NCBI RefSeq assembly: GCF_023155275.1
Contig: NZ_JALMUV010000013.1
Coordinates: forward strand, 1-64,000
Direction of reading: 5' to 3'
Origin: Streptomyces rhizoryzae
GTDB lineage: Bacteria; Actinomycetota; Actinomycetes; Streptomycetales; Streptomycetaceae
DNA: 64,000 nt
Part shown: piece by piece, positions 8,165-17,051 of the stretch
How positions within the stretch are numbered: position 1 is the stretch's first letter
Layout: every line of letters starts with the position of its first letter
Position numbers and translations under genes: made by a program
The notes under the pieces: model-generated
The model's database searches: none
What the model saw: only the letters and a program-made list of their open reading frames with translations
Told to the model about the DNA's origin: nothing

Positions 8165-9250
8165 CTACAGCCAGCCGTTCCGCTTGAAGCCGCGGTACAT
8201 CAGCCAGCAGACGACCACCATCACGGCCATCACCAGCGGGTAGCCGAAGGTCCAGCTCTTCTCCGGCATGTACTCGAAGTTCATGCCGTAGACGCCGGTG
8301 ACCATGGTGGGCACGGCGAGGATCGCGGCCCAGGCGGACATCCGGCGCATCGCCTCGTTCTGCGCGTTGGCGACCTGGGCGAGGTGCGCCTGGAGTATCG
8401 AGTTCAGGAGTTCGTCGAAGCCGTTGATCTGCTCCCGGACCCGGTCGAGGTGGTCCGCCACGTCCCGGAAGTAGGTCTTGATCCGGGGGTCGATGTACGC
8501 CAGGGAGCGGGTCGCCAGCTCCTGGAGCGGGCGGTCCAGCGGGGTCACCGCCCGCTTCAGTTCGAGGAGTTCGCGCTTGAGCTGGTAGATCCGGCCGGCG
8601 CCGCGGCTGCCGCGGACCGAGAAGACCTCGCTCTCGACGTCGTCGATGTCGTCCTGGACGGCGGCGGCGACGTCGAGGTAGTCGTCCACGACGAGGTCGG
8701 CGATGGCGTGCAGCACGGCGGACGGACCGAGCGCGAGCTGGTCCGGGTCGCGCTCCAGCTGCTCGCGCAGCGGGCCGAGCGAGCCGTGGCCGCCGTGCCG
8801 CACCGTGATCACGAAGTCGGCGCCGGTGAAGACCATGATCTCGCCGGTGTCGACCACCTCGCTGGTGTCGGTGAGCTGGTCGTGCTCGACGTAGCGGACG
8901 GTCTTGAAGACGGTGAACAGCGAGTCGTCGTAGCGCTCCAGCTTGGGGCGCTGGTGGGCGTGGACGGCATCCTCGACGGCGAGCGGGTGCAGTCCGAACA
9001 GCTCGACGATGCCGGCGAACTCGACCTCGGAGGGCTCGTGCAGGCCGATCCAGACGAAGCCGTCGCCGGTCTCCCGGACCTGCCGGAGGGCCTCCTCGGC
9101 CGGCCGGTGGCCGTCCTGGCGCACCCCGGACACGTAGACCGCGCAGTTCACCACGGCGGTGCCGAGCGGCGAGCGGGCCGGGTGGCTGAGGTCCACCCCG
9201 GCCTGGCGCGGCTGCGGCAGCCGGACCGCTTTGCGGAGATTGCTGATCAT
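8165..9250 (-). CDS. corA: CorA-type magnesium/cobalt transporter
   Basis: 361 aa. It has a long cytosolic N-domain, a stalk helix (LDRVREQINGFDELLNSILQAHLAQ), then two C-terminal membrane helices with the GMN selectivity motif in VYGMNFEYMPE. The C-terminus ends in a basic FKRNGWL. The pentameric channel takes up Mg2+ and sometimes Co2+ or Ni2+. The start is the ATG at 9250; the longer frame upstream has no family character. The gene stands alone. Confidence 0.96.
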   Translation of the reverse strand: MISNLRKAVRLPQPRQAGVDLSHPARSPLGTAVVNCAVYVSGVRQDGHRPAEEALRQVRETGDGFVWIGLHEPSEVEFAGIVELFGLHPLAVEDAVHAHQRPKLERYDDSLFTVFKTVRYVEHDQLTDTSEVVDTGEIMVFTGADFVITVRHGGHGSLGPLREQLERDPDQLALGPSAVLHAIADLVVDDYLDVAAAVQDDIDDVESEVFSVRGSRGAGRIYQLKRELLELKRAVTPLDRPLQELATRSLAYIDPRIKTYFRDVADHLDRVREQINGFDELLNSILQAHLAQVANAQNEAMRRMSAWAAILAVPTMVTGVYGMNFEYMPEKSWTFGYPLVMAVMVVVCWLMYRGFKRNGWL

Positions 9251-9410
9251 CGACACCGGGCCAGTATCGCTCGCACCGGCGCGCGGCGGGTACGGCCGGG
9301 GCGCGATTTTGCGCACTCCGCACCGCGCCATGGTGCGGGCCGTGCCCGCCATGTGCCCGCGCGCCGGGGGGGGCGTGCGCCGGGCCCGCGGCGCCGGGAC
9401 CGGCCCTGGT

Positions 9411-9427
9411 AGGACAGCATCTGTCCT
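9411..9427. promoter_or_regulatory. WYL/YafY-type operator palindrome
   Basis: AGGACAG-CAT-CTGTCCT is a perfect 7-3-7 inverted repeat, 33 bp before the WYL regulator start. Palindromes of this AGGACAG/CTGTCCT type are typical of YafY-like regulators. It probably mediates autoregulation and overlaps the promoter. Confidence 0.8.
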
Positions 9428-9459
9428 GGATCCCCGGCTCCCCCGCCATCATCGACGCC

Positions 9460-10500
9460 ATGAGTGAGACATCGGCACGTCTGCTGAACCTGCTGTCGCT
9501 GCTCCAGACGCCGCGCGAGTGGCCGGGCCGGGAGCTGGCCGACCGGCTGCGGGTGACCACCCGCACCATCCGCCGCGACATCGAGCGGCTGCGCGACCTG
9601 GGGTACCCGGTGCACGCCACGATGGGCGCGGACGGCGGCTACCGGCTTGCCGCGGGCGCCGCGCTGCCGCCGCTGCTGCTGGACGACGAGGAGGCGGTGG
9701 CCATCGCGGTGGGGCTGCGCTCGACCGCCGGGCACACCATCGCCGGCATCGAGGAGGCGTCGGTCCGGGCGCTGGCCAAACTGGAGCAGGTGCTGCCGGT
9801 CCGGCTGCGGCGGCGGGTGGCCACCCTGGGCACGGCCACCGTCCCGATGCCGGCCGGGGACGGCCCGACGGTCGATCCGGAGCACCTGACGGTGCTGGCC
9901 GCGGCGATCGCCAACCACGAGCGGGTGCGCTTCCGCTACCGCGCGGGCGCCGGCGAGCTGAGCCGCCGCGTGGTCGAACCGCACCGCCTGGTCCCCGCCG
10001 GCCGCCGCTGGTACCTCGTCGGGTACGACAACGACCGTGAGGACTGGCGGATCTTCCGGGTGGACCGGCTGAGCGAACCGTTCGCCACCGGGGTGCGGAC
10101 CCCGCCCCGGGAGCTGCCGGCCGCGGACGCCGGGGCGTACGTCCGGGAGCGGATGCGCGGGCTGGCGGCCGCCTATCGGGCGGTGGTGACGGTGTCCGGG
10201 CCGGCCGAGGAGGTGGCCGCGCGGCTCGGCGGCCCGGCGGCGGGCGAGGTGGTGCCGCTGGACGGCGAGCGCTGCCGGTGGCACAGCGCCCCCGACTCGC
10301 TGGAGTGGCTGGCGATGCGGCTGGTACTGCTGGGCCGGGAGTTCACCGTGCACAGCCCGCAGGAGCTGACCGGGTACCTGCGGGAGCTGGGCGGCCGGGC
10401 GCTGCGGGCCGCGGCGGGCGAGGGGGCCGCGGGGGCCGAAACGCCCGGGGAGGGCGGCAGCGCGGCGGGCCCGATCCACGGGAATACCCCAGGGGGGTAG
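9460..10500 (+). CDS. YafY/DeoR-like HTH regulator with WYL domain
   Basis: 346 aa. The HTH_11 domain (residues 5-60: RLLNLLSLLQTPREWPGRELADRLRV then TIRRDIERLRDLGYPV) is followed by the WYL domain with RRWYLVGYDNDREDWRIFRVDRL. WYL proteins often respond to nucleic acid or small ligands. A strong palindrome lies 33 bp upstream. The 3' end holds the CsoR-like operator of copA, so readthrough into copA is possible, but copA has its own control. Confidence 0.93.
   Translation: MSETSARLLNLLSLLQTPREWPGRELADRLRVTTRTIRRDIERLRDLGYPVHATMGADGGYRLAAGAALPPLLLDDEEAVAIAVGLRSTAGHTIAGIEEASVRALAKLEQVLPVRLRRRVATLGTATVPMPAGDGPTVDPEHLTVLAAAIANHERVRFRYRAGAGELSRRVVEPHRLVPAGRRWYLVGYDNDREDWRIFRVDRLSEPFATGVRTPPRELPAADAGAYVRERMRGLAAAYRAVVTVSGPAEEVAARLGGPAAGEVVPLDGERCRWHSAPDSLEWLAMRLVLLGREFTVHSPQELTGYLRELGGRALRAAAGEGAAGAETPGEGGSAAGPIHGNTPGG
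10484..10499. promoter_or_regulatory. CsoR-type copper operator before copA
   Basis: ATACCCCAGGGGGGTA contains TACCCC (10485-10490) and GGGGTA (10494-10499), the actinobacterial CsoR operator form. It overlaps the stop codon of the WYL gene and lies 85 bp before copA. It sits between a GGGAAT at 10482-10486 and a TAGGCT/GTC at 10498-10506 that could be promoter elements. No csoR gene is in the window. Confidence 0.8.
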
Positions 10501-10584
10501 GCTGTCCACGCGGGGGCGGGCACACGGTGGGCGGGACGCCGTCCGGCCGTGCCCCACGGCCCCGCAAGGAGAGGAAGCAGCCGT

Positions 10585-12858
10585 ATGACCACCGCGATCG
10601 ACGGGCCCGTCGTCGAGCTGGAGATCGGCGGGATGACCTGCGCCTCGTGCGCGGCCCGGGTCGAGAAGAAGCTCAACCGCATGCCCGGGGTCACCGCCAC
10701 CGTCAACTACGCCACCGAGAAGGCCCAGGTGGTGCTCGCGGAGGGCAGCGGCGTGGCGACCGCCGACCTGATCGCCACGGTGGAGCGGACCGGCTACACC
10801 GCCGCCGTCCCGGCGCCGCCCGCCCCGGAGCCCCCCGCCCAGGAGGCCGGCCCCCCGGCCGCGGAGGGGGACGCCGGCCCGCTCGCCGCGCTCCGGCAGC
10901 GGCTGCTGGTGTCCCTGGTCCTCACCGTCCCGGTGGTCGCGATGGCGATGGTCCCGCCGCTCCAGTTCACCCACTGGCAGTGGCTCTCGCTCACCCTGGC
11001 CGCCCCGGTGGTGGTGTACGGGGCATGGCCGTTCCACCGGGCCGCCTGGACGAACCTGCGGCACGGCGCGGCCACCATGGACACCCTGGTCTCGATGGGT
11101 ACCCTCGCCGCCTTCGGCTGGTCGCTGTGGGCGCTCTTCCTCGGTACGGCCGGGATGCCCGGGATGACCCACCCGTTCACGCTGACCGTGGCCCGCACCG
11201 ACGGCGCCGGGAACATCTACCTGGAGGCCGCGGCCGGGGTGACCACGTTCGTCCTGGCGGGCCGGTACGCCGAGGCGCGCGCCAAGCGGAAGGCCGGCGC
11301 GGCGCTGCGCGCCCTGCTCGAACTGGGCGCCCGGGACGTGGCGCTGCTGCGCGCCGGGCGGGAGGTGCGGGTGCCGGCCGGTGAGCTGCGGGTCGGCGAC
11401 CGCTTCGTGGTCCGCCCCGGCGAGAAGATCGCCACCGACGGCACGGTGGTGGAGGGCTCCTCCGCGGTGGACGCCTCGATGCTGACCGGCGAGTCGGTGC
11501 CGGTGGAGGTCGCCCCCGGGGACACCGTCACCGGGGCCACGGTCAACGCGGGCGGCCGCCTGGTCGTCGAGGCCACCCGGGTCGGCGCGGACACCCAGCT
11601 GGCCCGGATGGCCAGGCTGGTCGAGGACGCGCAGAACGGCAAGGCCGCCGCCCAGCGGCTCGCCGACCGGATCTCCGCGGTCTTCGTCCCGGTCGTCCTC
11701 GTGCTCGCGCTGGCCACCCTCGCCTTCTGGCTGGGCACCGGCCGCGGCACGGTGGCCGCATTCACCGCCGCGGTCGCCGTACTGATCATCGCCTGCCCGT
11801 GCGCGCTCGGACTGGCCACCCCGACCGCGCTGATGGTCGGCACCGGCCGCGGCGCCCAGCTGGGCATCCTCCTCAAGGGGCCGGAGGTGCTGGAGACCAC
11901 CCGCCGCGTCGACACCGTCGTCCTGGACAAGACCGGCACGGTCACCACCGGGGTGATGACCCTGACCGCCGTGCACCCCGCCGACGGAGTGAGCCGGGCG
12001 CAGGCGCTGCGGCTGGCCGGCGCGCTGGAACACGCCGCCGAGCACCCGATCGCCCGGGCCGTCGCCACCGCCGCCCAGGAGGAGGCGCCCGGCGGTGCCC
12101 TGCCGGTCCCGGAGGACTTCGCGGCCGTCCCCGGCCTCGGGGTCCGCGGCACCGTGGACGGGCACGCCGTCCTGGTGGGCGGGGAGCGGCTGCTCACCGG
12201 ACAGGGTCAGCAGCTGCCGCCCGCCCTGGCCGCCGCCAAGGAGACCGCCGAGAAGGCCGGGCACACCGCGGTCGCGGTCGGCTGGGACGGTGCGGCCCGC
12301 GCCGTGCTGGTGGTCGCCGACGCGGTGCGGCCCACCAGCGCCGAGGCGGTCCGCCGGCTGCGCGCGCTGGGGCTGCGGCCGGTGCTGCTGACCGGCGACC
12401 ACGAGGCGGTCGCCGCCTCCGTGGCCGCGGAGGCCGGGATCGACGAGGTGATCGCCGGGGTCCTGCCCGAGGAGAAGGCGGCGGTCATCGCCCGCCTCCA
12501 GGCCGAGGGCCGCTCGGTCGCCATGGTCGGCGACGGCGTCAACGACGCGGCCGCGCTGGCCCAGGCCGACCTGGGACTGGCCATGGGCACCGGCACCGAC
12601 GCCGCCATCGAGGCCGGCGACCTCACCCTGGTGCGCGGCGACCTGCGCGCCGCGGCGGACGCCATCCGGCTCGCCCGCGCCACCCTGGGCACGATCCGGA
12701 CCAACCTCTTCTGGGCGTTCGGCTACAACGTCGCCGCGCTGCCGCTGGCCGCGGCCGGCCTGCTCAACCCGATGATCGCCGGCGCCGCGATGGCCTGCTC
12801 CTCACTCTTCGTCGTCGGCAACAGCCTGCGGCTGCGGCGCTTCACGGCCCTGTCCTGA
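10585..12858 (+). CDS. copA: copper-exporting P1B-type ATPase
   Basis: 757 aa. One N-terminal heavy-metal domain carries GMTCASC (residues 15-21), followed by eight membrane helices with the CPC metal site in [15 protein letters not shown]. The phosphorylation site is DKTGTVT, the HP motif EHPIARA, and the hinge [14 protein letters not shown]. The ATG at 10585 follows AAGGAGAGG. It pumps Cu+ out of the cytosol. A CsoR operator upstream indicates copper-induced expression. There is no copZ chaperone gene beside it. Confidence 0.96.
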   Translation: MTTAIDGPVVELEIGGMTCASCAARVEKKLNRMPGVTATVNYATEKAQVVLAEGSGVATADLIATVERTGYTAAVPAPPAPEPPAQEAGPPAAEGDAGPLAALRQRLLVSLVLTVPVVAMAMVPPLQFTHWQWLSLTLAAPVVVYGAWPFHRAAWTNLRHGAATMDTLVSMGTLAAFGWSLWALFLGTAGMPGMTHPFTLTVARTDGAGNIYLEAAAGVTTFVLAGRYAEARAKRKAGAALRALLELGARDVALLRAGREVRVPAGELRVGDRFVVRPGEKIATDGTVVEGSSAVDASMLTGESVPVEVAPGDTVTGATVNAGGRLVVEATRVGADTQLARMARLVEDAQNGKAAAQRLADRISAVFVPVVLVLALATLAFWLGTGRGTVAAFTAAVAVLIIACPCALGLATPTALMVGTGRGAQLGILLKGPEVLETTRRVDTVVLDKTGTVTTGVMTLTAVHPADGVSRAQALRLAGALEHAAEHPIARAVATAAQEEAPGGALPVPEDFAAVPGLGVRGTVDGHAVLVGGERLLTGQGQQLPPALAAAKETAEKAGHTAVAVGWDGAARAVLVVADAVRPTSAEAVRRLRALGLRPVLLTGDHEAVAASVAAEAGIDEVIAGVLPEEKAAVIARLQAEGRSVAMVGDGVNDAAALAQADLGLAMGTGTDAAIEAGDLTLVRGDLRAAADAIRLARATLGTIRTNLFWAFGYNVAALPLAAAGLLNPMIAGAAMACSSLFVVGNSLRLRRFTALS

Positions 12859-13017
12859 AGGCCCCGCCCGCCCCGGCCGCACACCGCGCGACCGGGGCGG
12901 CGCGTGGGAAGCCTCCAGTTCTGGCGCCCGAACATTGGCGGATCGCGCAGCCGCACGGGACCGCGCAGCGGCGACACTGTCCGGGTACCGCCCGCTCCAC
13001 GTACCGCAGGGGACCTC

Positions 13018-13956
13018 ATGACCGGGTCGCGCATCCTGGCCCTCGGCCATTACCAACCCTCCCGGGTGCTCACCAACGACGACCTCGCCCGGCTCGTCGA
13101 CACCGACGACGCCTGGATCCGCAGCCGCGTCGGCATCCGCACCCGCCATGTCGCCGCGCCGGACGAGACGGTGGACGCGATGGCGGCCGCCGCCGCGGAG
13201 AAGGCGCTGGCCGCGGCCGGGCTGGCCGCCGGCGACATCGACCTGGTGCTGGTCGCCACCTGCACCGCCACCGACCGCAGCCCGAACACCGCGGCCCGGG
13301 TCGCCGCCCGGCTGGGCATGGCCTCCCCCGCCACGATGGACCTCAACGTGGTCTGCGCGGGCTTCACGCACGCCCTGGCCACCGCCGACCACGCCATCCG
13401 GGCCGGTTCCGCGGCCCGCGCCCTGGTGATCGGCGCGGAGAAGTTCACCGGCGTGGTGGACTGGTCGGACCGCTCGACCTGCGTCCTGGTCGGCGACGGC
13501 GCCGCGGCCGCGGTGGTCGCCGCCTCGCCGGAGCCGGGGATCAGCCCGGTCCTGTGGGGCTCGGTGCCGGAAATGGGCAACGCGGTCCGCATCGAGGGCG
13601 AACCGGCCCGCTTCGCCCAGGAGGGCCAGACCGTCTACCGCTGGGCCACCACCCAGCTGCCCGCGATCGCCCGCCAGGTCTGCGAACGGGCCGGCCTGGC
13701 CCCCGAGGACCTGGCCGGTGTGGTCCTGCACCAGGCCAACCTGCGGATCATCGAGCCGGTCGCGGAGCGCCTCGGCGCGGTCAACGCGGTGATCGCCCGC
13801 GATGTCGTCGACTCCGGCAACACCTCCGCCGCCTCGGTCCCGCTGGCCTTCGCCAAGCTCGTCGAACGCGGCGAGATCCCGGCCGGCGCGCCGGTGCTGC
13901 TCTTCGCCTTCGGCGGCAACCTCTCCTACGCCGGCCAGGTCGTCCGCTGCCCCTGA
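13018..13956 (+). CDS. 3-oxoacyl-ACP synthase III (KAS III / FabH-like)
   Basis: 312 aa. The full catalytic triad is present: Cys113 (DLNVVCAGF), His238 (VVLHQAN) and Asn268 (DSGNTSAAS). GILALG- and RSRVGIRTRH-type openings are typical of FabH proteins. The start at 13018 follows AGGGG. It stands alone, not in a fatty acid or polyketide cluster, so it is probably a second FabH-like enzyme with its own acyl-CoA preference rather than the housekeeping fabH. Confidence 0.88.
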   Translation: MTGSRILALGHYQPSRVLTNDDLARLVDTDDAWIRSRVGIRTRHVAAPDETVDAMAAAAAEKALAAAGLAAGDIDLVLVATCTATDRSPNTAARVAARLGMASPATMDLNVVCAGFTHALATADHAIRAGSAARALVIGAEKFTGVVDWSDRSTCVLVGDGAAAAVVAASPEPGISPVLWGSVPEMGNAVRIEGEPARFAQEGQTVYRWATTQLPAIARQVCERAGLAPEDLAGVVLHQANLRIIEPVAERLGAVNAVIARDVVDSGNTSAASVPLAFAKLVERGEIPAGAPVLLFAFGGNLSYAGQVVRCP

Positions 13957-14059
13957 GGCCGCGCGGCGGCGGGCGCGGCGGCGGGTCCGCCGGGGGCGCG
14001 CCGGCCGGTGTCCGTTTCCTTCAAGACCGGCCCGCCGGGGACCCCCTACGCTCCCCGCC

Positions 14060-14464
14060 ATGAGCACTGTCCCCGTACCCCGACTGGACGCGATCGGCCT
14101 GGTCACGGCCGACCTCGCGGCGTCCCTGGCCTTCTACCGCCTGCTGGGCCTGACCGTGCCCGACGGCGCGGAGAACGCACCCCACGCCGAGGCCCCGCTG
14201 CCCGGTGGCCTGCGCCTGATGTGGGACACCCACGAGACCGCCCGCGCCCTGGACCCCGGCTGGACGCCGCCGGCCCCCGGCGGCCACACCGGGCTGGCCT
14301 TCCGCTGCCCGGACCCGGCGGCGGTCGACGCCCTGTACGAGGCGCTGACCGCCGCCGGGCACAAGGGCGCCAAGGCCCCCTGGGACGCCGACTGGGGCCA
14401 GCGCTACGCGGTCGTCCAGGATCCCGACGGCCAGGGGGTGGACCTGTTCGCCCCGCTCCCGTAG
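14060..14464 (+). CDS. VOC-superfamily (glyoxalase/bleomycin resistance-like) protein
   Basis: 134 aa. It has two beta-alpha-beta-beta-beta units: LDAIGLVTADLAASLAFYRLLG at the start and a second half ending in RYAVVQDPDGQGVDLFAPLP. This is the VOC fold used by glyoxalases, dioxygenases and drug-binding proteins. Metal ligands are not fully conserved, and the substrate is unknown. No clear RBS precedes the ATG. Confidence 0.85.
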   Translation: MSTVPVPRLDAIGLVTADLAASLAFYRLLGLTVPDGAENAPHAEAPLPGGLRLMWDTHETARALDPGWTPPAPGGHTGLAFRCPDPAAVDALYEALTAAGHKGAKAPWDADWGQRYAVVQDPDGQGVDLFAPLP

Positions 14465-14475
14465 GCCGGCGGCCG

Positions 14476-14709
14476 TCAGTCGGTGTCCTGCGGGTGCTCC
14501 TCCAGATACATCACGCCGCAGGTCCGGCAGAACGGCTGCGCCTTGGCCGTCCCCCACTGACCGGCCGTTTGGGTGGCGGCGGCCGGGGCGAGCGGCTGTC
14601 CGCACATCGCCGTGGTCGCTCCCACCCGGGTCATGTGCCACTTCTTGACCGGCGTGTCCTCGTGCGGCAGCACGCCTTCCTCGTACTCAGCGCGCATCTC
14701 GTGCTCCAT
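14476..14709 (-). CDS. small conserved hypothetical protein with Cys pairs
   Basis: 77 aa. It is acidic at the N-terminus, with HMTRVGATTAMCG and then FCRTCGVMYLEEHP, which may form a His/Cys metal site. GGAGGTG at good spacing precedes the ATG and supports translation. It resembles small actinobacterial proteins of unknown function. It is convergent with the VOC gene. Confidence 0.75.
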   Translation of the reverse strand: MEHEMRAEYEEGVLPHEDTPVKKWHMTRVGATTAMCGQPLAPAAATQTAGQWGTAKAQPFCRTCGVMYLEEHPQDTD

Positions 14710-14838
14710 GGCGGGTGCACCTCCTACCGCCCACCATGCGCCCGCGCCCCGGCCGCCACAACGCCGCCCGCGCCCGGCGGCCCGGCGCCCGTCCGGGTGA
14801 CCGGCGGGGCGGGCGGCGCGGGCGGGGCGGGGTCCGGC

Positions 14839-15756
14839 CTAGAAGACCGACCACCCGGTGAGCGTGGTGAACTGGTCGAGCGCGGCCATGCCCGCCACGG
14901 AGTTCCCGCGCGCGTCCAGCCCCGGGCTCCACACGCACAGCGTGCACCGGCCCGGTACCACGGCCACGATGCCGCCGCCCACCCCGCTCTTCGCCGGCAG
15001 CCCCACCCGGTAGGCGAACTCGCCCGCCGCGTCGTACGTCCCGCAGGTGAGCATCACCGCGTTGATCCGCTTGGCCGCGCGGGCCTCCAGCAGCCGGCTG
15101 CCGTCGGCCCGCAGCCCGTGCCGGGCCAGGAAGCCGCCGGCCACCGCCAGGTCCCGGCAGGACATCTCGATGGAGCACTGCCAGAAGTAGTGCTCGATGA
15201 CGGTCGGGACCGGGTTCTCCAGGTTGCCGAACGAGGCCATGAAGTGCGCCAGCGCCGCGTTCCGGTCCCCGTGGTCGGCCTCCGAGCCGGCCACCGCCTG
15301 GTCGAACGCCACGTCCGGGTTGCCGCTCTCGGCCTGTAGGAACTCCAGCATCGAGGTGCTGGCGTCACCGGTCATGGTCAGCAGCCGGTCGGTGACCACC
15401 AGCGCGCCGGCGTTGATGAAAGGATTCCGCGGAATGCCGTTCTCCCACTCCAGCTGCACCAGGGAGTTGAACGGCGACCCCGAGGGCTCCCGCCCCACCC
15501 GCCGCCAGATGTCCTCGTCCCCGTGGGACCCGGCCATCACCAGCGCCAGGGAGAACGCCTTCGAGATCGACTGGACGGAGAACGGAACCTCCCAGTCGCC
15601 GGTCCCGTGCACCTCGCCGTTGATGTCCGCGACGGCGATGCCGAAGCGGTCCGGGGAGACCCGTTCCAGCGCCGGGATGTAATCGGCGACGTGCCCGCGC
15701 CCCACGAACGGCCGCGCATAGGCCGCTACCTCCTCGAGAACGGCCTGGTAGTCCAT
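14839..15756 (-). CDS. glsA: glutaminase A
   Basis: 305 aa, the usual length. It has the beta-lactamase-like serine hydrolase core: FSVQSISKAFSLALVM (Ser-X-X-Lys), the ENGIPRNPFINAGAL motif, and GVGGGIVAV near the C-terminus. It hydrolyses glutamine to glutamate and ammonia in the cytosol. The ATG at 15756 and a GTG at 15765 are both possible; neither has a strong RBS. It is followed upstream by an AraC-like gene in the same direction, 10 bp away. Confidence 0.95.
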   Translation of the reverse strand: MDYQAVLEEVAAYARPFVGRGHVADYIPALERVSPDRFGIAVADINGEVHGTGDWEVPFSVQSISKAFSLALVMAGSHGDEDIWRRVGREPSGSPFNSLVQLEWENGIPRNPFINAGALVVTDRLLTMTGDASTSMLEFLQAESGNPDVAFDQAVAGSEADHGDRNAALAHFMASFGNLENPVPTVIEHYFWQCSIEMSCRDLAVAGGFLARHGLRADGSRLLEARAAKRINAVMLTCGTYDAAGEFAYRVGLPAKSGVGGGIVAVVPGRCTLCVWSPGLDARGNSVAGMAALDQFTTLTGWSVF

Positions 15757-15766
15757 GCCGCACACG

Positions 15767-16540
15767 CTATCCCGCGCCGAGCAGTACCCTCATCGGAGCC
15801 CCCGCGAGCGACTTCACCTCGCGCGCCAGATGGGCCTGGTCCGCGTAGCCGGCGCGGGCGGCGACCTCGGCGTACGGGACGCCGGCCCGGGCCAGTTCGA
15901 GCGCCCGCACCAGCCGCAGCACCCGGGCCAGGGTCTTCGGCCCGTACCCGAACACCGCCAGGCTGTGCCGGTGCAGCCGCCGTTCGCCCATACCGGCCAG
16001 CCGGGCCACCTCGGCCACCGGCAGGCCGCGCCGGAGCCCGGCCACGATCGCCCCGGTGCGGCCGGAGCGGCCGGGCAGCGCGCCCGGCCCGCCGGTCCAC
16101 GCCCCGCCGTCCCGCAGCCGGTCCCGCGCGGCCGCCTCCAGCACCGCGCCCGGCGCACCGGCCGCCGCCCGCTCGGCCAGTTCCCGGGCCCGCCGGTCGC
16201 CCCACAGGTCCGCGAGCGGTACCCGGCGGTCGCGCAGTTCGCCGGCCGGCACCCCGAAGACCGCCGGGCCCTGGCCCGGTGCGAACCGCAGCCCCGTCCA
16301 GCGGGTCCCGGCCGGCGCCCCGGCGCCCGCCCGCTGCGGCCCGGTGTCCGGTCCGGCCACCAGCAGCCGCCCGCCGCCCCAGATCAGGTCGGTGCAGCCG
16401 TCGGGCAGCACCGGTCCCGCCCCGGGCACCGTGGTGGTCGTCCACAGCACGGCCCCCGGCACCCGCGACGCCCGCTCCTGGTAGACCCCGGCGGCCGCCC
16501 GGCCGCCGTCCGCCCCCGGTGCGCCAACCGGCTCACCCAT
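15767..16540 (-). CDS. AraC-family transcriptional regulator
   Basis: 257 aa. An N-terminal sensor-like domain (LPDGCTDLIWGGGRLLVAGPDTGP) of the DUF6597 type precedes a C-terminal AraC double HTH with LAGMGERRLHRHSLAVFGYGPKTLARVLRLVRAL and AARAGYADQAHLAREVKSLAG. The ATG at 16540 has GAGGAG upstream. It lies 10 bp before glsA and could form a two-gene transcript with it. The upstream intergenic region carries degenerate tandem repeats. Confidence 0.88.
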   Translation of the reverse strand: MGEPVGAPGADGGRAAAGVYQERASRVPGAVLWTTTTVPGAGPVLPDGCTDLIWGGGRLLVAGPDTGPQRAGAGAPAGTRWTGLRFAPGQGPAVFGVPAGELRDRRVPLADLWGDRRARELAERAAAGAPGAVLEAAARDRLRDGGAWTGGPGALPGRSGRTGAIVAGLRRGLPVAEVARLAGMGERRLHRHSLAVFGYGPKTLARVLRLVRALELARAGVPYAEVAARAGYADQAHLAREVKSLAGAPMRVLLGAG

Positions 16541-16614
16541 GTCGCGCTCCTCGCCCACATCCCCCAGCCTGGCACGGGAACCCCGTGGCCGTCCCCGCCG
16601 TTGATCCCTTGCAG

Positions 16615-16689
16615 AGCACGGAACGACAGCACGGAACCGGCAAGCACGGCACCGGCACAGCACAGAACCGACACGTACGGAACCGACAC
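16615..16689 (+). repeat. degenerate 14-16 bp tandem repeats between an AraC gene and a small ORF
   Basis: Five imperfect copies of GCACGGAACCGACA run head to tail (GCACGGAACGACA, GCACGGAACCGGCA, GCACGGCACCGGCA, GCACAGAACCGACA, GTACGGAACCGACA). A further related piece lies at 16721-16736. They fill the divergent region between 16540 and 16769. Function is unknown; they could be regulator sites or slippage products. Confidence 0.7.
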
Positions 16690-16768
16690 CGCGGACCGCC
16701 GCCCCCGGCAGCGCGTCCCCGGCACCGACACCGACCGGGTCCACCGACCCGTAGCCCAGGAGGCAGCA

Positions 16769-17002
16769 ATGTCAGGGTTTCTCGACCGCGCCAAGGAGCA
16801 GGCCAAGCAGGGCCTGGCCCAGGGCAAGCAGAAGGTCGACGAGCTCCAGCAGCAGCGGGCCGGCAACGAGCTCCTGCGCAAGCTCGGCGCCGCCTACTAC
16901 GCCGAGCACCGCGGCAGCGGCACGCCCGAGGCCACCCAGAGCGCGCTGACCGCCCTGGAAGCGCACATCGCCGCGCACGGCGACAGCTTCCTGCACGGCT
17001 GA
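16769..17002 (+). CDS. small helical conserved hypothetical protein
   Basis: 77 aa, with AGGAGG before the ATG. The sequence is lysine/glutamine-rich and helical (FLDRAKEQAKQGLAQGKQKVDELQQQRAG) and then YYAEHRGSGTPEATQSALTALEAHI. It resembles small Streptomyces proteins of unknown role with a possible coiled coil. There is no signal peptide or membrane segment. Confidence 0.8.
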   Translation: MSGFLDRAKEQAKQGLAQGKQKVDELQQQRAGNELLRKLGAAYYAEHRGSGTPEATQSALTALEAHIAAHGDSFLHG

Positions 17003-17051
17003 CGCCCCGCCCCGCACCCCCGTCCCCACCCGTCCCGCTCCCCTCCCCCTC

